Part shown: positions 7,101 to 8,772 of the stretch, piece after piece
Layout: every line of letters begins with the position of its first letter
How positions within the stretch are numbered: position 1 is the stretch's first letter
Assembly (NCBI GenBank): GCA_024277285.1
Contig: JAJRVM010000179.1
Coordinates: 1 to 8,772 of the forward strand
Length of the DNA stretch: 8,772 bases
Reading direction: 5' to 3'
Source of the DNA: Planctomycetota bacterium
GTDB lineage: Bacteria > Planctomycetota > Planctomycetia > Pirellulales > Pirellulaceae
Notes under the pieces: model-generated
Seen by the model: the letters and a program-made list of their open reading frames with translations, nothing else
What the model was told of the DNA's origin: nothing
The model's database searches: none
Made by a program: the position numbers and the translations under genes

Positions 7101-8772
7101 AGCACGCGGCCCAATCGCGGTACCGGACGGTTCGTTCCAAGAGTCGGCCACACACAGACCCGGTTCCTTCCACGTTGCCGGTCCGGTCCAACAACATACT
7201 TCGGCACAATTCGAGTGCCGATCCAGCGGAGGTACTTAAGCGGAATGTCGACAGCCGTGTTGCTACGCACGAAGAAATCAAGGCACAGCTTGAGGAACGC
7301 CCGCCACTGGTGAACATCACATGCGTGATTCAACCACTCCGCGGGCGGATCGACCGCGTCGAGTGCCGGAAACCACAACTGGACCAAGCCAAGTGTCTCG
7401 AGTGAGTTCTGTCGGCGGGGTCTGCGCACGAATTCTCGTAGAACCAGCATCCGAGCGAATTCCTCGGACGCCATCTCCGATGGCCGGTAACGTAGCCGGG
7501 CCGACTCGCGCATGAACTTGTGCACCGTCCGTTCACCGGCCAGCAGGTCGATCAGCCTGGACCACGATAATGACGCGTGTGGAAGTTGCTGGCTTGATTC
7601 CAGATGGTCCAACTCTTGCAACTTCTGCCGGTAGACACTCTTCAAAAACGGATCGGAGGCAACGGCCTTCAGACTGGCGACTTGTTTCCGCAATTCTTCA
7701 ATCTTCATCGGATCCGCGTGCGTAACTTGCGACCAGATTTTATGGTAAACAAAACTACGGACCCAGTTCCGTTGTACTTCCAATTGAGCCCGGATTGCAA
7801 ACCGAGCGGTCCCTTGTCGTGTGTCGCTGAACGTAATCATCTGGCGACCACCGAAGGGCTGATCGTTGTTGGTCGTACGATGCGGAGGCGCATGGGAGAG
7901 CATGGCTGGTATGGCCACGCCAAGATAAAAGGAAGCACCAAGTCGCATGGGACGGAATAGATCGTGTTGGTCTGTTTCACGTTGGCCACAAACGACACAA
8001 TGAAGCCGACCGTCATTTCCATCACGTCCGGCGATCGTCAGCCTTACGGCCTCTTGATCATCGGCCCGCAATTCACCCGTCCTGGCATCGTGGAACGTCG
8101 GAAGATCGCTAAGCTCATTTGACGGGCAGCTACAGATCAATTGGCAGAGAATCGATTCTGGCGGCAAGCCTTCGCCAAGCTGTTCAAGATCGTCATCGGC
8201 CGATTCCTCCGCGTCGTTGTCCGGCGCTTCCCACGGACGCGGTACCAGTCGATTGCCAACCGATTCCACAGCACTCAGGTAGACTTCGCCGCACCGGGTA
8301 CAGGTGATCATCTCGAAAACCTGTGACCCGCAATGCGAACACGTTTGGCGATGTTCGAAAAACACGGCACCAAACGGCCACTCGAAGCTCTCAAGATCGG
8401 AATCCTGGCGACCGGAACACTTCGGATTGCAGCATGCCCAAAGGCCAGCTTGCGTACGCAGAAAAAAGTTGCCTCGAAGGGGCAATAATGGCTGTATCCC
8501 CTTGAGCGATTCCGGAGGGCGTTCGGAACAAGCGTCAAGCAGATTCAAGACATCTTGTCCACGGACACCGCTTCCCAAATCGTCTCGAATTTGGTCCAGG
8601 CGCATCGCGTGATCAGTCAGATCGAATCGCAGTTTTCGAATTTGCCTCTTCCGGAGAATGAGTGGGTTGGATTTACGGTCGCGGGGCGTTTGGTCCTTGT
8701 TTCTAGGCGTTTTTGCGTGCTTTTGAGGGTTGTACAATCTCGATGTCGAATTGTTTTCTACTCTCAGGAGGC
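4196..8772 (-). CDS. Giant superfamily 2 helicase with zinc clusters and DUF1998, N-terminus outside the window
   Basis: The - strand frame runs from the window edge to a TGA at 4196-4198. The first usable start is a TTG at 8735-8737, but the frame is open upstream of it to 8772, so it is probably internal. Positions below count from that TTG (1513 residues). Lobe 2 of the motor is clear: ITFSDTRQG (301-309), STTMEMGIDIGG (724-735, motif V) and NWLQRAGRAGRR (750-761, motif VI). Walker A and the DEAD/DEAH box of lobe 1 are absent and should lie beyond the right edge. Cys clusters stand at 102-107, 133-149 (CSHC, CTRC), 247-250, 1050-1069 (two CxxC) and 1150-1153. A DUF1998 segment follows: YDTAAGGAGYV (1273-1283), then C1303, C1308, C1312 and C1315. 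The last 160 residues form a mixed alpha/beta tail. Such proteins translocate on nucleic acid and are common in defence islands (DISARM DrmB and Dpd helicases carry related parts). The exact family is not assigned. Confidence 0.85.
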   Translation of the reverse strand, partial: LLRVENNSTSRLYNPQKHAKTPRNKDQTPRDRKSNPLILRKRQIRKLRFDLTDHAMRLDQIRDDLGSGVRGQDVLNLLDACSERPPESLKGIQPLLPLRGNFFLRTQAGLWACCNPKCSGRQDSDLESFEWPFGAVFFEHRQTCSHCGSQVFEMITCTRCGEVYLSAVESVGNRLVPRPWEAPDNDAEESADDDLEQLGEGLPPESILCQLICSCPSNELSDLPTFHDARTGELRADDQEAVRLTIAGRDGNDGRLHCVVCGQRETDQHDLFRPMRLGASFYLGVAIPAMLSHAPPHRTTNNDQPFGGRQMITFSDTRQGTARFAIRAQLEVQRNWVRSFVYHKIWSQVTHADPMKIEELRKQVASLKAVASDPFLKSVYRQKLQELDHLESSQQLPHASLSWSRLIDLLAGERTVHKFMRESARLRYRPSEMASEEFARMLVLREFVRRPRRQNSLETLGLVQLWFPALDAVDPPAEWLNHACDVHQWRAFLKLCLDFFVRSNTAVDIPLKYLRWIGTRIVPKYVVGPDRQRGRNRVCVWPTLGTNRPVPRLGRVLELALKLNMDQTGDQLFVDRMLRQTWKDLIRCDLFEQSPDGFRLRLEKAEFRLVASAWKCPVTQRLLDTVLRQVSPYQDIRMPNQAVRAVRLEMPRFPFPFRRQDGKDVSPAKIRQWLNTDPIVRNVRRSGVWTEFSDRIAEQAEYFEVAEHSGQLSKSRLAELEQRFRQGRINLLSCSTTMEMGIDIGGLTTVAMNNAPPGPANWLQRAGRAGRRDVSRSATLTLCQSQPHAEAVFADPLWPFTTPVHVPRVSLNSTRIVQRHLQAMALGEFLRGQTGDATRLTCRWFFMSQDGDAASYCSQFMAWLKTDAHREPLLKQGLDRLVARTELQSTLHSRICDVAAEAVLELAEQWTLEHDALVEQLEIVGGDPELSRSRPTPEQQAVLSQLKRLRDEYLLSYLASTGFLPTHGFPLHVLPFVHTTVEQIQAERDDRENEAREDSGFQRRSYPSRQLPMAIREYAPGNEVVIDGLVHQSAGVTLRWHVPPSDEGFEETQAIRWVWRCSECGMSRTGSVRPSECDECGSPRIRTYTYLQPAGFAVDIRSLPRTSLVGQTYVPPREPWITNRGHWTSMPNPETGRFRYDPDGRLFHRSNGANGFGYAICLRCGRAKSENGLASDGVKTFQEHLRLRSGRKKDATDRCPGSDGQFTIKRNLWLGGEEITDVFELWLNHPVQPARSLSKKVATTLAVALRQSLARRIGIEQRELGWAVLAAREAGERRQSIVLYDTAAGGAGYVASAGSRIIELLYDARKILQCPDRACDAACHGCLLDYDTQNHADDLDRLETLKWLNDDFLGALSLPDVFQCFGPGTRWEARPISRALLTETSVPMLETVRVFLNGADDSWDLDAWPLWTHLVKLVTSRSNVVVTVAAPKPVLDELSEPVRHRLVGRTEAVGIQLVSIAVEDARVPSNAWRCAEIETESYCIRWALFDRESLVPSESWGVANEDHPLVRVRTAKPPKRVDAG

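Overview
The window reads as a bacterial defence locus, most likely from a planctomycete. The lineage call is an inference. It rests mainly on a hairpin at about 4164-4190 whose + strand reading contains the peptide GEAPAEP. I recall this peptide as a dispersed-repeat signature in Rhodopirellula/Pirellula-type genomes. The moderately GC-rich coding sequence fits but does not prove it.

Left part (1-3974, all + strand). This is a compact, co-directional run of genes that looks like the 3' portion of a type III CRISPR-Cas effector operon, closest in content to subtype III-D. In order it holds: the C-terminal tail of an unidentified gene (1-192); two Csm3/Cas7-like RAMP proteins (244-1086 and 1112-2083); a Csx19-like accessory protein (2120-2794); and a larger RAMP protein of the TIGR03986 kind (2874-3974). 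Gaps are short (51, 25, 36 and 79 bases), and Shine-Dalgarno-like sequences sit before all three RAMP starts, so one transcript is likely. The Cas7-type subunits should line the crRNA-target duplex. The first two keep an Asp placed like the Csm3 target-RNA-cleavage residue and the third does not. The signature genes cas10 and csx10 (the Cas5 of III-D), cas6, cas1/cas2 and a CRISPR array are not visible; cas10 or csx10 may be the cut-off gene at the left edge.

Middle (3975-4195). A 221-base gap lies between two converging transcription units. It holds two mutually exclusive small hairpins just after the CRISPR genes and the planctomycete-type hairpin next to the helicase stop codon. I see no convincing gene in it.

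Right part (4196-8772, - strand). One very long reading frame encodes most of a giant superfamily 2 helicase with several zinc-binding Cys clusters and a C-terminal DUF1998 domain. The frame stays open to the right window edge, and the ATPase lobe (Walker A, DEAD/DEAH) is not in view, so the gene is cut by the window. Helicases of this type are common in defence islands. Whether it works with the CRISPR complex or is an independent neighbour cannot be decided from this window.
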